Origin: Pseudomonadota bacterium
Lineage (GTDB): Bacteria > Pseudomonadota > Gammaproteobacteria > Burkholderiales > Rhodocyclaceae
DNA length: 64,000 nt
Assembly (NCBI GenBank): GCA_018241725.1
Contig: JAFEDI010000045.1
Span: 62,001-126,000 of the forward strand
Direction: 5' to 3'
Part shown: one piece after another, positions 1-9,049 of the stretch
Numbering within the stretch: position 1 is the first letter of the stretch
Layout: every line of letters begins with the position of its first letter
Position numbers and translations under genes: made by a program
The notes under the pieces: model-generated
The model's database searches: none
Seen by the model: the letters and a program-made list of their open reading frames with translations, nothing else
Told to the model about the DNA's origin: nothing

Positions 1-231
1 GTCAGGGGTGATCACCCGGCCGTCCTCGGTCAGCCGGCAGCCCTGCAGGTCACCCTGGCGGTTGATCGGCGCCAGCACGCCGGCGGCAAACTTGCCGGCC
101 TCCTCCAGCACGGCGTTCACCAGGTCCTCGCTGGCCTCCTCGCAACCCGGCAGGCGGGCGATGTCATCGAGTCCGGCCAGCGCCTTCATCAGGAATTGCA
201 TGTCCCGCAGGGGAGCTTGATAGTCGGTCAT
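1..231 (-). CDS. acyl-CoA dehydrogenase, N-terminal part (runs off window)
   Basis: The 77 visible codons begin MTDYQAPLRDMQFLMKAL, the typical opening of the large (about 600-residue) acyl-CoA dehydrogenases found in proteobacterial beta-oxidation clusters. The family oxidises acyl-CoA to trans-2-enoyl-CoA with FAD; the catalytic part lies beyond base 1. The ATG at 231 has a GGAG eight bases upstream. It is the last visible gene of the minus-strand catabolic operon and would supply the first oxidation step missing from the genes at 2270-5114. Identification rests on the N-terminus only. Confidence 0.75.
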   Translation of the reverse strand, partial: MTDYQAPLRDMQFLMKALAGLDDIARLPGCEEASEDLVNAVLEEAGKFAAGVLAPINRQGDLQGCRLTEDGRVITPD

Positions 232-249
232 GGTGGCGTCTCCACAGCC

Positions 250-269
250 GGGCCCGCCATTGCGGGCCC
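250..269. other. GC-rich hairpin between porin and acyl-CoA dehydrogenase genes
   Basis: A perfect 8-bp inverted repeat (GGGCCCGC and GCGGGCCC, loop CATT) sits in the 58-bp gap between the porin stop and the next start. There is no T-run on either strand, so it is not a convincing terminator. It may be an mRNA-stabilising or attenuating stem that sets the porin to dehydrogenase ratio. Confidence 0.4.
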
Positions 270-289
270 CGGGTTTCAGGTTGAGGGGA

Positions 290-1636
290 TCAGAAACGGT
301 AGCGCAGGCCGATCATGCTGGCATTCTGCGAGCCGCCGGCCGGCGGCGAAATGCCGGCACCGACCGACGCCGCGTACTGGGCCTTGGAACTGTTGTCGAT
401 ATGGGCCAGTTGCAGGTAGGTCGAGAAGTCCTTGTCGAAGGAGTAGAAGCCGCGCAGCACGATCAGGCTTGCGTCCCGCTCCTGGTCCTTGTTGAGGATG
501 CGCTGGAAGCTGCCGTCCACCGAGATGCGGGTGGTGATCGGATGCGCGCCTTCCACGTAGTAGATGTCCGACTTCACCTGCGCCGCAGCAGCATCCACCT
601 TGCGGCCCAGCCAGCCGACGCCGATCCTGCCCTGGCCCAGTTTCACGTAGCCACCCAACGCGGTGCGGGTATCGGTGTCGCCGGAATTCGTGAAGGGAAT
701 CGCCGCGGTACCGTTGAAAAAGGACGCGGTGGCGCCGGTGCCGCCGTGCTGCACATCGGTGGCCGCCGCCACGCCAAAGCGCTCGTCGTCGTAACGGATC
801 ATCGCCGACCAGCCCTTGCAGGAGTCCGCGTTGCCGGCAATCTCGCCGGCGCAGGTGCCGGACGACGGCGTGCCGCCCTTGGTGTCGCGGCCGGCGCTGT
901 AGTTGATACCCATCGACAGCTTGGAGAAGGTGCCGCGCCAGGCGATGCTGTTGTCGAAGCGCGCGCTCGGCAGGTAGTAGTCGAAGGAACCGAGGCCGTA
1001 GATGTTGGGGCCCAGCAGGTCGGAGCTATCCATGCCGAACAGCAGCATGGAGTACTGGCGGCCGAAGGTGAAAGTGCCGATCGGCGTGTCGATACCCGCG
1101 TACAGCTGGCGGCCGAACAGACGCCCGCCCTGGCCCAGGGAGCCGTCGTCCATGTTGAAACCGGCCTCGGCGACGCCAACCGCCTTGTAACCGTCCATCA
1201 GGTCCTTCACCGCCTTCACGCCGACCCGCGACGCGATGGTGCCGGTGACGCTCGGCAGGCGGTTGAGACTGCCCTTGCTGGTGCCCTGCTGCACGTTGCC
1301 GATGTGCTCATAGCCGCCGTCGAGCACCCCGTAGAAGCTGAGCTGCGGGGCGCCGGGCACCAGGCTGGCGACCTTGGCGCCAACGCCGGCGGTCGAAGCC
1401 GCTGCCGGTGCCGCGGCGGGCGCGGCAGCCTGGGCGGCGCGCAGGCTTTGCAGTTCGCCGAGGATCTGCTGGATCAGCACCTTCTGCTCAGCCACCTCGC
1501 GCTTCAGCGCGTCGTTCTCCGCATCGGCCAGGGCGGGTGTGGCGGCGGCGACGCCAAAGGCGGCCAGCACGGCGACGGCCAACGGACGCCGCCAGGTGTT
1601 GAGGGAAGCTGCGGTGTGACGGTTTGTTGTTTTCAT
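290..1636 (-). CDS. outer-membrane porin (Gram-negative general porin family)
   Basis: 448 residues. The start is the ATG at 1636, preceded by AAGGAGGAG; a longer reading frame upstream lacks a ribosome site and would bury the signal peptide. A signal peptide of about 37 residues ends in ALA, followed by a short coiled coil (about 38-66), an Ala/Pro-rich linker, then a beta-barrel with alternating patterns and a C-terminal phenylalanine (GLRYRF) as needed for BAM assembly. The N-terminal coiled coil before the barrel is seen in some betaproteobacterial porins. Its position inside the aromatic-acid operon suggests a substrate-specific entry channel; the actual substrate is inference. Confidence 0.88.
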   Translation of the reverse strand: MKTTNRHTAASLNTWRRPLAVAVLAAFGVAAATPALADAENDALKREVAEQKVLIQQILGELQSLRAAQAAAPAAAPAAASTAGVGAKVASLVPGAPQLSFYGVLDGGYEHIGNVQQGTSKGSLNRLPSVTGTIASRVGVKAVKDLMDGYKAVGVAEAGFNMDDGSLGQGGRLFGRQLYAGIDTPIGTFTFGRQYSMLLFGMDSSDLLGPNIYGLGSFDYYLPSARFDNSIAWRGTFSKLSMGINYSAGRDTKGGTPSSGTCAGEIAGNADSCKGWSAMIRYDDERFGVAAATDVQHGGTGATASFFNGTAAIPFTNSGDTDTRTALGGYVKLGQGRIGVGWLGRKVDAAAAQVKSDIYYVEGAHPITTRISVDGSFQRILNKDQERDASLIVLRGFYSFDKDFSTYLQLAHIDNSSKAQYAASVGAGISPPAGGSQNASMIGLRYRF

Positions 1637-1840
1637 CGTGGTCTCCTCCTTGGTCCGGCATCGAGGCCGGAATGGTTTTGCCCGTACGGGCGCCTTCACG
1701 GGGCGACAGTCGCCATTCCATGAATCCTTGGGACGCACCGGCCCCGGGCCGGACCGCGACGGGGTAAGGTCGGCGGCGCGGCCCCAGCGGGCACGTCGAT
1801 TTGGGAGCAGGCCGGGCTCGCCCGGCAGCGGGTCAGCCGG

Positions 1841-2260
1841 CTAGGTGCATAGCGCCCGGTAGTCCTCGGGGATCGGCACTGCGCGGATGCGCAGCGGGTC
1901 TTCCGGGTCCTGGCGGGCGAAGACCCGCACCTCGCGGCCTTCGCACAGCACGGTGTCGCCGCGGCGGGCGACGTGGCGCATCACGAAGCTCTTGGTGTTC
2001 CAGGCCTCCACCGAGGAGTCGATCTCGATATCCTCGCCGTAGGTGGCCGAGTTCATGAACTTGGCCTGAGCGTCCACCAGCGGCGTGCCGATGATGCCGC
2101 GCTGGGCGGTGGTGTCGCGCCAGCTCGGCACGCCGCAGGCGGTGAAGAACTCCCGGCTGGCCGTGTCGAACCACTTGAAGTAATTGGCGAAGAAAACGAT
2201 CTGCGCCGGATCGCAGTCGCTGAAGGCGATGCGCAGGCGGTGGGTGTGGCTGCGGGCCAT
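1841..2260 (-). CDS. acyl-CoA thioesterase, 4-hydroxybenzoyl-CoA thioesterase-like
   Basis: 139 residues, single hot-dog fold. The N-terminal block FSDCDPAQIVFFANYFKW carries the conserved Asp of the Pseudomonas-type 4-hydroxybenzoyl-CoA thioesterases, and features such as RGIIGTPLV, KSFVMRHV and the C-terminal DYRALCT match what I recall of that enzyme along its length. The ribosome site (GGAGG) overlaps the stop of the dehydrogenase gene, so the two are translationally linked. In this operon it would release free 4-hydroxybenzoate or a related benzoate from the CoA ester produced by thiolysis. Substrate assignment is inferred from similarity and context. Confidence 0.85.
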   Translation of the reverse strand: MARSHTHRLRIAFSDCDPAQIVFFANYFKWFDTASREFFTACGVPSWRDTTAQRGIIGTPLVDAQAKFMNSATYGEDIEIDSSVEAWNTKSFVMRHVARRGDTVLCEGREVRVFARQDPEDPLRIRAVPIPEDYRALCT

Positions 2261-2269
2261 CGTCGCCTC

Positions 2270-3037
2270 CTACTTGGCCGCCAGACGGACGGCGCCGTCG
2301 AGGCGGATCGTCTCGCCGTTGAGCATCACGTTCTCGACGATGTGCTTCGCCAGCGCCGCGTACTCCGCCGGCTGGCCGAGACGCGGCGGGAACGGCACCG
2401 ACGCGCCCAGCGAGGCCTGCACCTCGGCCGGCAGGGTGTGCATCATCGGGGTGATGAACAGGCCCGGCGCAATCGTCACCACCCGGATGCCGAAGCGCGC
2501 CAGCTCGCGGGCGATCGGCAGCGTCATCGCCACGATGCCGCCCTTCGACGCCGCATAGGCAGCCTGGCCGATCTGCCCCTCGTAGGCGGCGACCGAGGCG
2601 GTGTTGATGATCACCCCACGCTCGCCATCAGGGCCGGCCTCGCCCTTGCTCATCGCATCGGCGGCCAGGCGGATCATGTTGAAGCTGCCCACCAGGTTCA
2701 CATGGACCACCTTCGCGAAGGCGTCCAGCGCCAGCGGCCCTTCCTTGCCTAGCACCTTGGCGGCGTTGCCGATGCCAGCGCAATTGACCAGCCCGTGCAG
2801 ACCGCCGAAGCGGCTGACTGCCAGCGCCACGGTGGCCTGGGCGTCGGCCTCGTCGGCCACGTTGGTACGCTGGAAGGCGGCACGTTCGCCCAGTTCGGTG
2901 ACCAGCCGGTCGCCGAGTTCGGCGTTCAAGTCGGCGATCACGACATTCGCGCCAGCCGCGTGGAACGCCCGCACGGTGGCCTCACCGAGGCCCGAGGCCC
3001 CGCCGGTGACGATGAAGGTATGGTTGTGAAGCTGCAT
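2270..3037 (-). CDS. short-chain dehydrogenase, 3-hydroxyacyl-CoA dehydrogenase (HSD10-like)
   Basis: 255 residues. Shows the SDR cofactor motif TGGASGLG (about 12-19), an Asp after beta2 (VIADLN) favouring NAD, NCAGIG, the catalytic Ser in [10 protein letters not shown] and YAASK as Tyr-x3-Lys. The long loop before the serine and the AxGLFxTPMM region are typical of type-10 hydroxyacyl-CoA dehydrogenases. Start at 3037 has GGAG about eight bases upstream. It would oxidise the 3-hydroxyacyl-CoA made by the hydratase at 4344-5114 to the 3-ketoacyl-CoA cleaved by the adjacent thiolase. Confidence 0.88.
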   Translation of the reverse strand: MQLHNHTFIVTGGASGLGEATVRAFHAAGANVVIADLNAELGDRLVTELGERAAFQRTNVADEADAQATVALAVSRFGGLHGLVNCAGIGNAAKVLGKEGPLALDAFAKVVHVNLVGSFNMIRLAADAMSKGEAGPDGERGVIINTASVAAYEGQIGQAAYAASKGGIVAMTLPIARELARFGIRVVTIAPGLFITPMMHTLPAEVQASLGASVPFPPRLGQPAEYAALAKHIVENVMLNGETIRLDGAVRLAAK

Positions 3038-3087
3038 TGGCTGTGTCTCCGTATGTTTTTTGGGGCAATGTCTTCCTACGGCGGCGA

Positions 3088-4347
3088 TCAGGCGCTTTCC
3101 AGCAGCACTGCCGCACCCTGCCCACCGCCGGCGCAGGCGGACGACACGCCGTACTGCTGGCCGGCCTCCCGCAGTTCGCGGGCGACGGTGAGGGTCAGGC
3201 GCACGCCCGATGCACCGAGCGGATGGCCGATGGCGATGGCGCCGCCATGCACGTTGGCCCTGTCCCGGTCCAGCCCCAGTTCCCGCTCGCAGGCCAGGTA
3301 CTGGGCACCGAAGGCTTCGTTGATCTCCACCCGGCCGATGTCGCCGACGGTGATGCCGGCCTTGGCCGCCGCCGCGCGGATGGCCGGCGCCGGACCGATG
3401 CCCATGATTTCCGGTGGCACCGCGACCACCGCGCCGCCGACGATGCGGGCCAGCGGTTTGAGGCCGTGGGCCCGCACCCAGTCGCCGCGGGCGACGATCA
3501 CCGCCGCCGCGCCATCGACGATGGCCGAGCTGTTGCCGCCGGTCTGCACGCCGCCGAAGGCCGGCTTGAGCTTGTTCAGGGTCTCGAAGGAGGTCGGGCG
3601 CACGTGGCCGTCCCGCTCGAAGCGCGCCAGCCGGTCGGCCAGCTTGATGCCGCGCGGCTTGTAGCCCTCCAGCTCCCAGGTGGCGTTCTCGACGGCCGTC
3701 ACCTCGTCGGCGAACCAGCCGCTCTCCCAGCCGGCGCAGGCGCGGGCGAAGCTCTGCTCGGCGAAGCGGTCCACCTCCTCGCGGCCGATGCCGTAGCGGC
3801 GCGCCAGGTTCTCGGCGGTGTCGCCCATGCCGATGCCGGGCGCGGTGTCCTTGGTGGCCTCCCACAGGAAGTCGCGGAAATCCACCTGGCCCATGCGGAA
3901 GCCGGCGCGGTGGGTGTAGGCCGCCACCGGGTTCCGGGACATGGACTCGGTACCCACCGCCAGCACCACGCTGGCCTTGCCGAGGGTGATCTGGTCGGCA
4001 GCGGTCAGGATGGTCTCGAAGCCGGTGCAGCACAGGCGCTGCACCAGCAGCGCCGGGGCCAGCGGATTGACGCCCGAATACAGCCCGATGTGGCGCGGCA
4101 GGAAGTAGGCGTCGAAGCTCGACTGGGCCATGTTGCCGGCGATGATGGCGTTCACCTCGCTGGCCGGGATGCCGCTCTTCGCAAACAGCGCGCGGGCGGC
4201 GCAAATGCCCAGGTCGGTGGCGGAAGCATCGCGCAGCGGGCCGGCGTAATCGGCAAACGGAGTGCGCTGGCCGGCCACCAGCCAGATGTCGTCGTAGGTG
4301 GTGCCGAGGGCGGCCGCTTCGGAGGCGGCAAAAGCGTTGGTGCTCAT
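3088..4347 (-). CDS. thiolase, acetyl-CoA C-acyltransferase
   Basis: 419 residues. Conserved blocks are the nucleophilic Cys in RLCCTGFET (usual form CSSG), [23 protein letters not shown] with the catalytic His, and CAGGGQGAA with the second Cys. It cleaves 3-ketoacyl-CoA with CoA, releasing acetyl-CoA. The start at 4347 overlaps the hydratase stop by four bases (ATGA). The CCTG active-site variant suggests a branch away from the usual fatty-acid thiolases, consistent with an aromatic 3-ketoacyl substrate, but this is inference. Confidence 0.9.
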   Translation of the reverse strand: MSTNAFAASEAAALGTTYDDIWLVAGQRTPFADYAGPLRDASATDLGICAARALFAKSGIPASEVNAIIAGNMAQSSFDAYFLPRHIGLYSGVNPLAPALLVQRLCCTGFETILTAADQITLGKASVVLAVGTESMSRNPVAAYTHRAGFRMGQVDFRDFLWEATKDTAPGIGMGDTAENLARRYGIGREEVDRFAEQSFARACAGWESGWFADEVTAVENATWELEGYKPRGIKLADRLARFERDGHVRPTSFETLNKLKPAFGGVQTGGNSSAIVDGAAAVIVARGDWVRAHGLKPLARIVGGAVVAVPPEIMGIGPAPAIRAAAAKAGITVGDIGRVEINEAFGAQYLACERELGLDRDRANVHGGAIAIGHPLGASGVRLTLTVARELREAGQQYGVSSACAGGGQGAAVLLESA

Positions 4348-5114
4348 GTGCGGGGTCCTTGTCCTTTGCGCTGGAGGAATTCGCCGATGCGGCCGGCCAC
4401 TTCGGGGCTGGTCTGCGTGAGGGCGGCGGTGAGGGATTCGACGAAGAAGCCGTCGTCGGTGGCCATGTTGTCGATGCGGGCGATGGCCGAGCACATCGCC
4501 CAGTTGGCCATCGGGGCGTTCTCGGCGACGCGGGCGGCAAGCTGCTGGGCCTTGGCCAGCGCCTCGCCCTTGCCGACCACGTAGTGGGACAGGCCCAGGC
4601 GCTGACCCTCCTCCGCGTCAAGGATGCGGCCGGTCAGCATCATTTCGCACATGCGGCCCGGCCCGATGATCTTGGCCACGCGCACCGACGCGCCGCCGCC
4701 GACGAAGATGCCGTGGCGGCCTTCGGGCAGCTGGTAGATCGTGGTCGGCTCGGCGACGCGGATGTGCGTCGCGGTGGCCAGCTCCAGCCCGCCGCCGATC
4801 ACCGCGCCGTGCAGCGCGGCGATCACCGGGATGCCGCCGTGCTGGATGCGGTGGAAGATGCGGTGCCACCACTGGGAGTGCTGCATCACGCCGAAGGGCT
4901 CCCGGTGCTGGTGTTCGGAAAGGTCGAGGCCGGCGCAGAAGTGGTCGCCCTCCCCGGCCAGGATGATCGCCCGGGTACCTTCGGGTGTCGCCGTCAGGGC
5001 CTCGTCCAGCGCCCGCAGCAGGCGGTCGGACACCGCGTTGCGCTTGGCTGGCCGCGCCAGGGTGATCGTGTAGATGACGCCATCCTGCGACGTCTTGACG
5101 AGTTGTTCACTCAT
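4344..5114 (-). CDS. enoyl-CoA hydratase/isomerase (crotonase family)
   Basis: 256 residues. The oxyanion-hole block ([15 protein letters not shown]), the first acidic residue in IGGGLELA and the second in [14 protein letters not shown] are present, so hydratase chemistry is expected. Start at 5114 is preceded by AAAGGAAACAGCA. It sits between the ligase gene (40-bp gap) and the thiolase (4-bp overlap). It probably hydrates a cinnamoyl-type enoyl-CoA; a feruloyl-CoA hydratase/lyase role is less likely because a dehydrogenase, thiolase and dehydrogenase N-terminus are present for full beta-oxidation. Confidence 0.88.
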   Translation of the reverse strand: MSEQLVKTSQDGVIYTITLARPAKRNAVSDRLLRALDEALTATPEGTRAIILAGEGDHFCAGLDLSEHQHREPFGVMQHSQWWHRIFHRIQHGGIPVIAALHGAVIGGGLELATATHIRVAEPTTIYQLPEGRHGIFVGGGASVRVAKIIGPGRMCEMMLTGRILDAEEGQRLGLSHYVVGKGEALAKAQQLAARVAENAPMANWAMCSAIARIDNMATDDGFFVESLTAALTQTSPEVAGRIGEFLQRKGQGPRT

Positions 5115-5154
5115 TGCTGTTTCCTTTTGTCGTTCTTGTCGGTCCGGGCGCTGC

Positions 5155-7029
5155 CTACACCGCGCCGTGCACCGTGATCACGGTCTTGTCGGGCACGTCG
5201 GCGTACAGGTAGGCCACCAGGTCGGCGCGGCGGTTGAGCACCGCGCGCTGGTTGATGTAGCCCTTGTCGGTGATCTCGCCGGCTTCCACCGACGGGGGTT
5301 CGGCAACGAGCAGCGCCCGCGCCGGATAGGTGGAGGTGCCGCCACCCAGGTTCTTCATCATCGCCATGCCCTGACGAATACGGGACAGCACCGCCGGGTT
5401 GGTGAGCACCTGCTCCACCGGTGCGTCGGGCGGCAGGTTCGGGCACAAGGTCCGGCACTCGGGGATGTTCGGGAAGACCAGGAAACCGATCTCGTCCCGG
5501 TCGTGGCCGGTGACGACGATGTCCTGGGCCACCGGCTTCAGCGCGTCGATGCCGGCCACCCGCAGGGAACCCACGTGCACCCAGGTGCCGGTGAGGAGCT
5601 TGAAGTCCTCACCGACGCGGCCGTCGAAGACCAGCCCGAGGGCCGGGCGGACCACATCGACGAACTCCACCGCGTCACCGATCATGTAGTAGCACTCGTC
5701 GTCGAAGGCCTTGGCGGTGACGTCCGGCTGGCGCCAGTAGCCGGGGAAGACATTGGGGCCCTTGACCCGCACTTCCATCTTGTCGGCGGCGGGCACCAGC
5801 TTCAGCGCGGTGCCCGGCACCGGCACGCCGATCACGCCGGAGCGCACCGCGCGGAAGTGGCAGTCGGTGGCCATCGGACCGGTCTCGGTGGCGCCCCAGG
5901 AGGACACCATCAGGATGCGCTTGCCGGTGGACTCCTCCGACAGGTCTTCCAGCGCGCTCCACAGGTGGTTGGGCAGCGCGGCACCGGCGTAGAAGATGAA
6001 CTTCAGGCGGCGGAAGAAGTTGTCGCGCAGCGCCTTGTCCTCGCGCAGCAGCGGCACCAGCATGTCGTAGGCGCGGGGCACGTTGAAGTACACCGTCGGC
6101 GAGATTTCCTTCAGGTTGGCGACGGTGGTGGCGATCTGGGCCGGCGTCGGCTTGCCCTCGTCGATGTACAGCGAACCGCCCCAGCGCAGCACCATGTTGA
6201 AGTTGTGGTTGCTGCCGAAGGTGTGGCTCCACGGCAGCCACTCCATCAGCACCGGCGGCTCCTCGGCCAGCACCGGCCACATCAGCTCCTTGGCCTTCTG
6301 GTTGGAGCACATCATGCGCTGGGTGTTGATGACGGCCTTCGGCGTGCCGACCGAGCCGGAGGTGAACAGGAACTTGCCGATGGTGTCCGGCGTGATGCGG
6401 GCGAAGGCCGACATCACCGCCGCCTCGTTGGCCTCGCCCTCCAGTTCGGCGAAGGGGATCGTGCCATCCACCCGCGCGCTGCCACCACCGGCCACCACCA
6501 CGCCGTTGTGCAGGTGGCGGGTCGCGTCGATGGCCGGCAGGAAGCGCTCCACCGGGTCGGCGTAGATCACGCCGGGGCGCAGCAGCTCGATGTTGCCCTT
6601 GAGCTTGGCGTGGTCCTTCGACAGCAGGGAGTTGCCGGACGAGATCGCGCAGGACGGCACGCCGATGTGCATCGCGGCGAGCATCAGCAGCGCGTGCTCG
6701 ATGGAGTTGTCCGACAGCATCACCACCGGCCGCTCCGGCGACAGGTTCTGGCCGAGCAGCCAGCTGGCGATGCGCACCACGCGCTGGCGCGCCTCGCCGT
6801 AGCTCACCTCGATCCACGCCCCATCGGCGCCGCGCTGGGCGAGGAACATCCGCTCCGGCGTGACGCGGGCCCAGTGCTCCAGCCACTCGCCGACGCAGCG
6901 CGCGTAGGTATCCGGCAGCGGGATGCCGGAACGCAGGATGCGCGTGCCGTCGGCGCGGGCCTCGATCAGCACCAGCGGCTCGGTGAACATCGGCCGGCTG
7001 AGATCGGTGATTTCATTGAGCATGTTCAT
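5155..7029 (-). CDS. acyl-CoA synthetase, feruloyl-CoA synthetase family
   Basis: 624 residues, ANL superfamily. The AMP-binding loop reads FTSGSVGTPKAV (near residue 225), followed by the WLPWSHTFGSNHNF and SSWGATETGP blocks and a C-terminal GEITDKGYINQR with the adenylating lysine. Length and the WLPWSHTFGSN signature match the feruloyl-CoA synthase (Fcs) family, which activates hydroxycinnamic acids with ATP and CoA. The start at 7029 is chosen because AAGGA lies seven bases upstream; upstream codons in frame lack a ribosome site. Expected substrates are cinnamic or phenylpropanoic acids. Confidence 0.86.
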   Translation of the reverse strand: MNMLNEITDLSRPMFTEPLVLIEARADGTRILRSGIPLPDTYARCVGEWLEHWARVTPERMFLAQRGADGAWIEVSYGEARQRVVRIASWLLGQNLSPERPVVMLSDNSIEHALLMLAAMHIGVPSCAISSGNSLLSKDHAKLKGNIELLRPGVIYADPVERFLPAIDATRHLHNGVVVAGGGSARVDGTIPFAELEGEANEAAVMSAFARITPDTIGKFLFTSGSVGTPKAVINTQRMMCSNQKAKELMWPVLAEEPPVLMEWLPWSHTFGSNHNFNMVLRWGGSLYIDEGKPTPAQIATTVANLKEISPTVYFNVPRAYDMLVPLLREDKALRDNFFRRLKFIFYAGAALPNHLWSALEDLSEESTGKRILMVSSWGATETGPMATDCHFRAVRSGVIGVPVPGTALKLVPAADKMEVRVKGPNVFPGYWRQPDVTAKAFDDECYYMIGDAVEFVDVVRPALGLVFDGRVGEDFKLLTGTWVHVGSLRVAGIDALKPVAQDIVVTGHDRDEIGFLVFPNIPECRTLCPNLPPDAPVEQVLTNPAVLSRIRQGMAMMKNLGGGTSTYPARALLVAEPPSVEAGEITDKGYINQRAVLNRRADLVAYLYADVPDKTVITVHGAV

Positions 7030-7039
7030 CGCCCCGTCC

Positions 7040-8182
7040 TTACTTGGTGAGCAGCGTATACGCGCCGCCAACCACGTGGATCAGCACCCGGCCGCGCTGG
7101 TCGAGGCCGAAGTGGTCAGTCGGGCTCATGTTGTAGACGCCGTGGGTGGCGACCACTTCCTTGTTGCTTTCCAGCGCGTCGCGCAGGGCCTTGCGGAACT
7201 CCGGCGTGCCGGGCTTGGCCTTCTTGAGGGCCACCGGCACCGCCGCCTCGATCAGGCGGTAGGCGTCGAAGGCATGGCCGGCGAAGGACACGAAGCTGCC
7301 GGCGCCATACTTCTCCTCGTACTTCTGCACGAACTCGATGCCGAGCTTCTTCGACGGATGGCTGTCGGGAATCTGCTTGGCGGCGACCACCGGGCCGACC
7401 GGCATGATCACGCCCTCGGCGGCCTTGCCGGCGACGTTGAGGAAGGTCTGGTTCACCGCTGCATGAGTCTGGTAGATCTGGCCCTTGTAGCCGCGCTCGA
7501 CCAGCGCCGTCTGCGGCAGCGCCGCCGGGCTGCCGGAGGCGGCGACGAGCACGGCGTCGGGCCGTGCCGACACCAGCTTGAGCACCTGGCCGCTGACCGA
7601 GGTGTCGTTGCGGGCATAGCGCTCGACCGCCGCCAGCTTGATGCCGGCCTGGGCCAGGAGCGGCGTGACGACGTTGAGCCAGTCCTCGCCATACACGTCG
7701 GAGAAGCCGATGAAGCCGACGCTCTTCACGCCGCGGGCCTTCATGTTGTCCACCAGCGCGCCGGCCATCAGCGCGTTGTTCTGCGGGGTACGGAAGACCC
7801 AGACGTTCTTGTCGGCAGGCACGTTGACCGGCGAGATGGCGATCTGCGGCGTCTTGCTCTCGAAGGCCACCTCGGCGATGGCCACCGAGGCCGGCGTGCT
7901 GGCCGAACCGACCAGCACGTCCACCTTGTCCTCGGAAACCAGCTTGCGGGCGTTCTTCGACGCAGCCGAGGGATCGGTGGCGTCGTCGAGGACGATGTAC
8001 TTCACATTCTCGCCGGCGATCTTGGTCGGCAGGATCGCAAAGACGTTCTTCTCCGGGATGCCGAGGGACGCCGCCGGCCCGGTGGAAGACAGGGAGACGC
8101 CGACGGTGATGTCGGCCAGCGCGGCCTGGCTGGCCAGCAGTGCGGTACCGGAAAACACGACTGCGAGTTTCTTCATCCTCAT
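7040..8182 (-). CDS. livK: branched-chain-amino-acid-type ABC substrate-binding protein
   Basis: 380 residues with a 23-residue signal peptide ending in AALA, then a type-I periplasmic binding fold (ITVGVSLSSTGPAASLG, VLVGSASTPASVAIAEV). Start at 8182 has AAGGAG five bases upstream. Such LivK-like proteins in Rhodocyclales aromatic clusters bind aromatic acids rather than amino acids. It lies ten bases before the ligase gene, and its permease and ATPase genes precede it, so the ligand is probably the acid activated by that ligase (inference). Confidence 0.85.
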   Translation of the reverse strand: MRMKKLAVVFSGTALLASQAALADITVGVSLSSTGPAASLGIPEKNVFAILPTKIAGENVKYIVLDDATDPSAASKNARKLVSEDKVDVLVGSASTPASVAIAEVAFESKTPQIAISPVNVPADKNVWVFRTPQNNALMAGALVDNMKARGVKSVGFIGFSDVYGEDWLNVVTPLLAQAGIKLAAVERYARNDTSVSGQVLKLVSARPDAVLVAASGSPAALPQTALVERGYKGQIYQTHAAVNQTFLNVAGKAAEGVIMPVGPVVAAKQIPDSHPSKKLGIEFVQKYEEKYGAGSFVSFAGHAFDAYRLIEAAVPVALKKAKPGTPEFRKALRDALESNKEVVATHGVYNMSPTDHFGLDQRGRVLIHVVGGAYTLLTK

Positions 8183-8290
8183 TGTTGCTCCTTTGGTCTC
8201 TTGTGCCCCGTCGCCGGGGCGTGGTTTCTTGGTGAGCGGGTCTTGGCGCCCGGCTTCGGTTTGGTTTGCTGTTGTCCTTTTACTTGCCGG

Positions 8291-9049
8291 TCACGTCGCC
8301 AGCATGTCCTGGTGCTTGCCGCCGAGGCCCAGATAGGCCTCGATGACCCGCGGGTCGTCACGCAGCTGCTCGGCCGGACCTTCCATCGCCACCGCGCCGG
8401 TTTCCAGCACGTAGGCGTAGTCGGCCACCGCCAGCGCGGCACGGGCGTTCTGCTCGACGAGCAGGATCGATACGCCGCGGCGGCGCAGCTCGGCAATGAT
8501 GCGGAAGATCTCGCGGGTGATCAGCGGCGCCAGCCCCAGGCTCGGCTCGTCGAGCATCAGCAGCTTGGGTTTGGCCATCAACGCGCGGCCCACCGCCAGC
8601 ATCTGCCGCTCGCCGCCGGACAGCGTGCCGGCGGCCTGGCTGCGGCGCTCCTTGAGCCGTGGGAAGAGGCCGAAGACCTCCTCCATGGTGTCCCGGTAGT
8701 TGCGGTCGCCGCTGCGGTAGCGGTGGAAGGCGCCCAGTTCCAGGTTGTCCTCCACGCTCATCTCGCCGAACAGCTCACGCTTTTCCGGCACCAGGCTCAT
8801 GCCGCCGGCCACCAGGCGCTCCACGTCGGGCACCACTTCAAGCGTGCCGTCGAAGCGCACCTGGCCCTTCGATTCGAGCAGGCCGATGATCGCCGACAGC
8901 ATCGTCGTCTTGCCGGCGCCGTTGGGCCCGATCACCGTAACGATCTGCCCTTCCCCGACGCACAGGCTGGCGTTGGTGAGCGCCTCGACCTTGCCGTAGG
9001 CCACGCACAGCTTGCTGACTTCCAGCACATTGCGGGTCGTCGTGTTCAT
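8291..9049 (-). CDS. livF: ABC transporter ATPase, LivF type
   Basis: 252 residues. Walker A GPNGAGKTT, signature LSGGERQ, Walker B LLMLDEPSLGLAP and the switch His region (SILLVEQN) are all intact, and the LivF-specific C-terminal AYLG is present. The ATG shares one base with the stop of the livMG fusion (TGATG), indicating coupling. It provides the second ATPase of the heterodimeric importer energising uptake of the operon substrate. Confidence 0.92.
   Translation of the reverse strand: MNTTTRNVLEVSKLCVAYGKVEALTNASLCVGEGQIVTVIGPNGAGKTTMLSAIIGLLESKGQVRFDGTLEVVPDVERLVAGGMSLVPEKRELFGEMSVEDNLELGAFHRYRSGDRNYRDTMEEVFGLFPRLKERRSQAAGTLSGGERQMLAVGRALMAKPKLLMLDEPSLGLAPLITREIFRIIAELRRRGVSILLVEQNARAALAVADYAYVLETGAVAMEGPAEQLRDDPRVIEAYLGLGGKHQDMLAT

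Noticed and set aside
250..269. Terminator after the porin gene
   Set aside because: Perfect stem but no T-run on either strand, and the next gene continues in the same direction.
230..1723. Long plus-strand open frame opposite the porin
   Set aside because: It is a high-GC antisense shadow. The minus-strand frame has signal peptide, barrel and C-terminal Phe; the plus frame has only Ala/Arg/His-rich sequence.
3037..4584. Long plus-strand open frame opposite the thiolase and hydratase genes
   Set aside because: Antisense shadow; residue composition is His/Arg/Ala-rich with no motif, while the minus strand encodes canonical enzymes.
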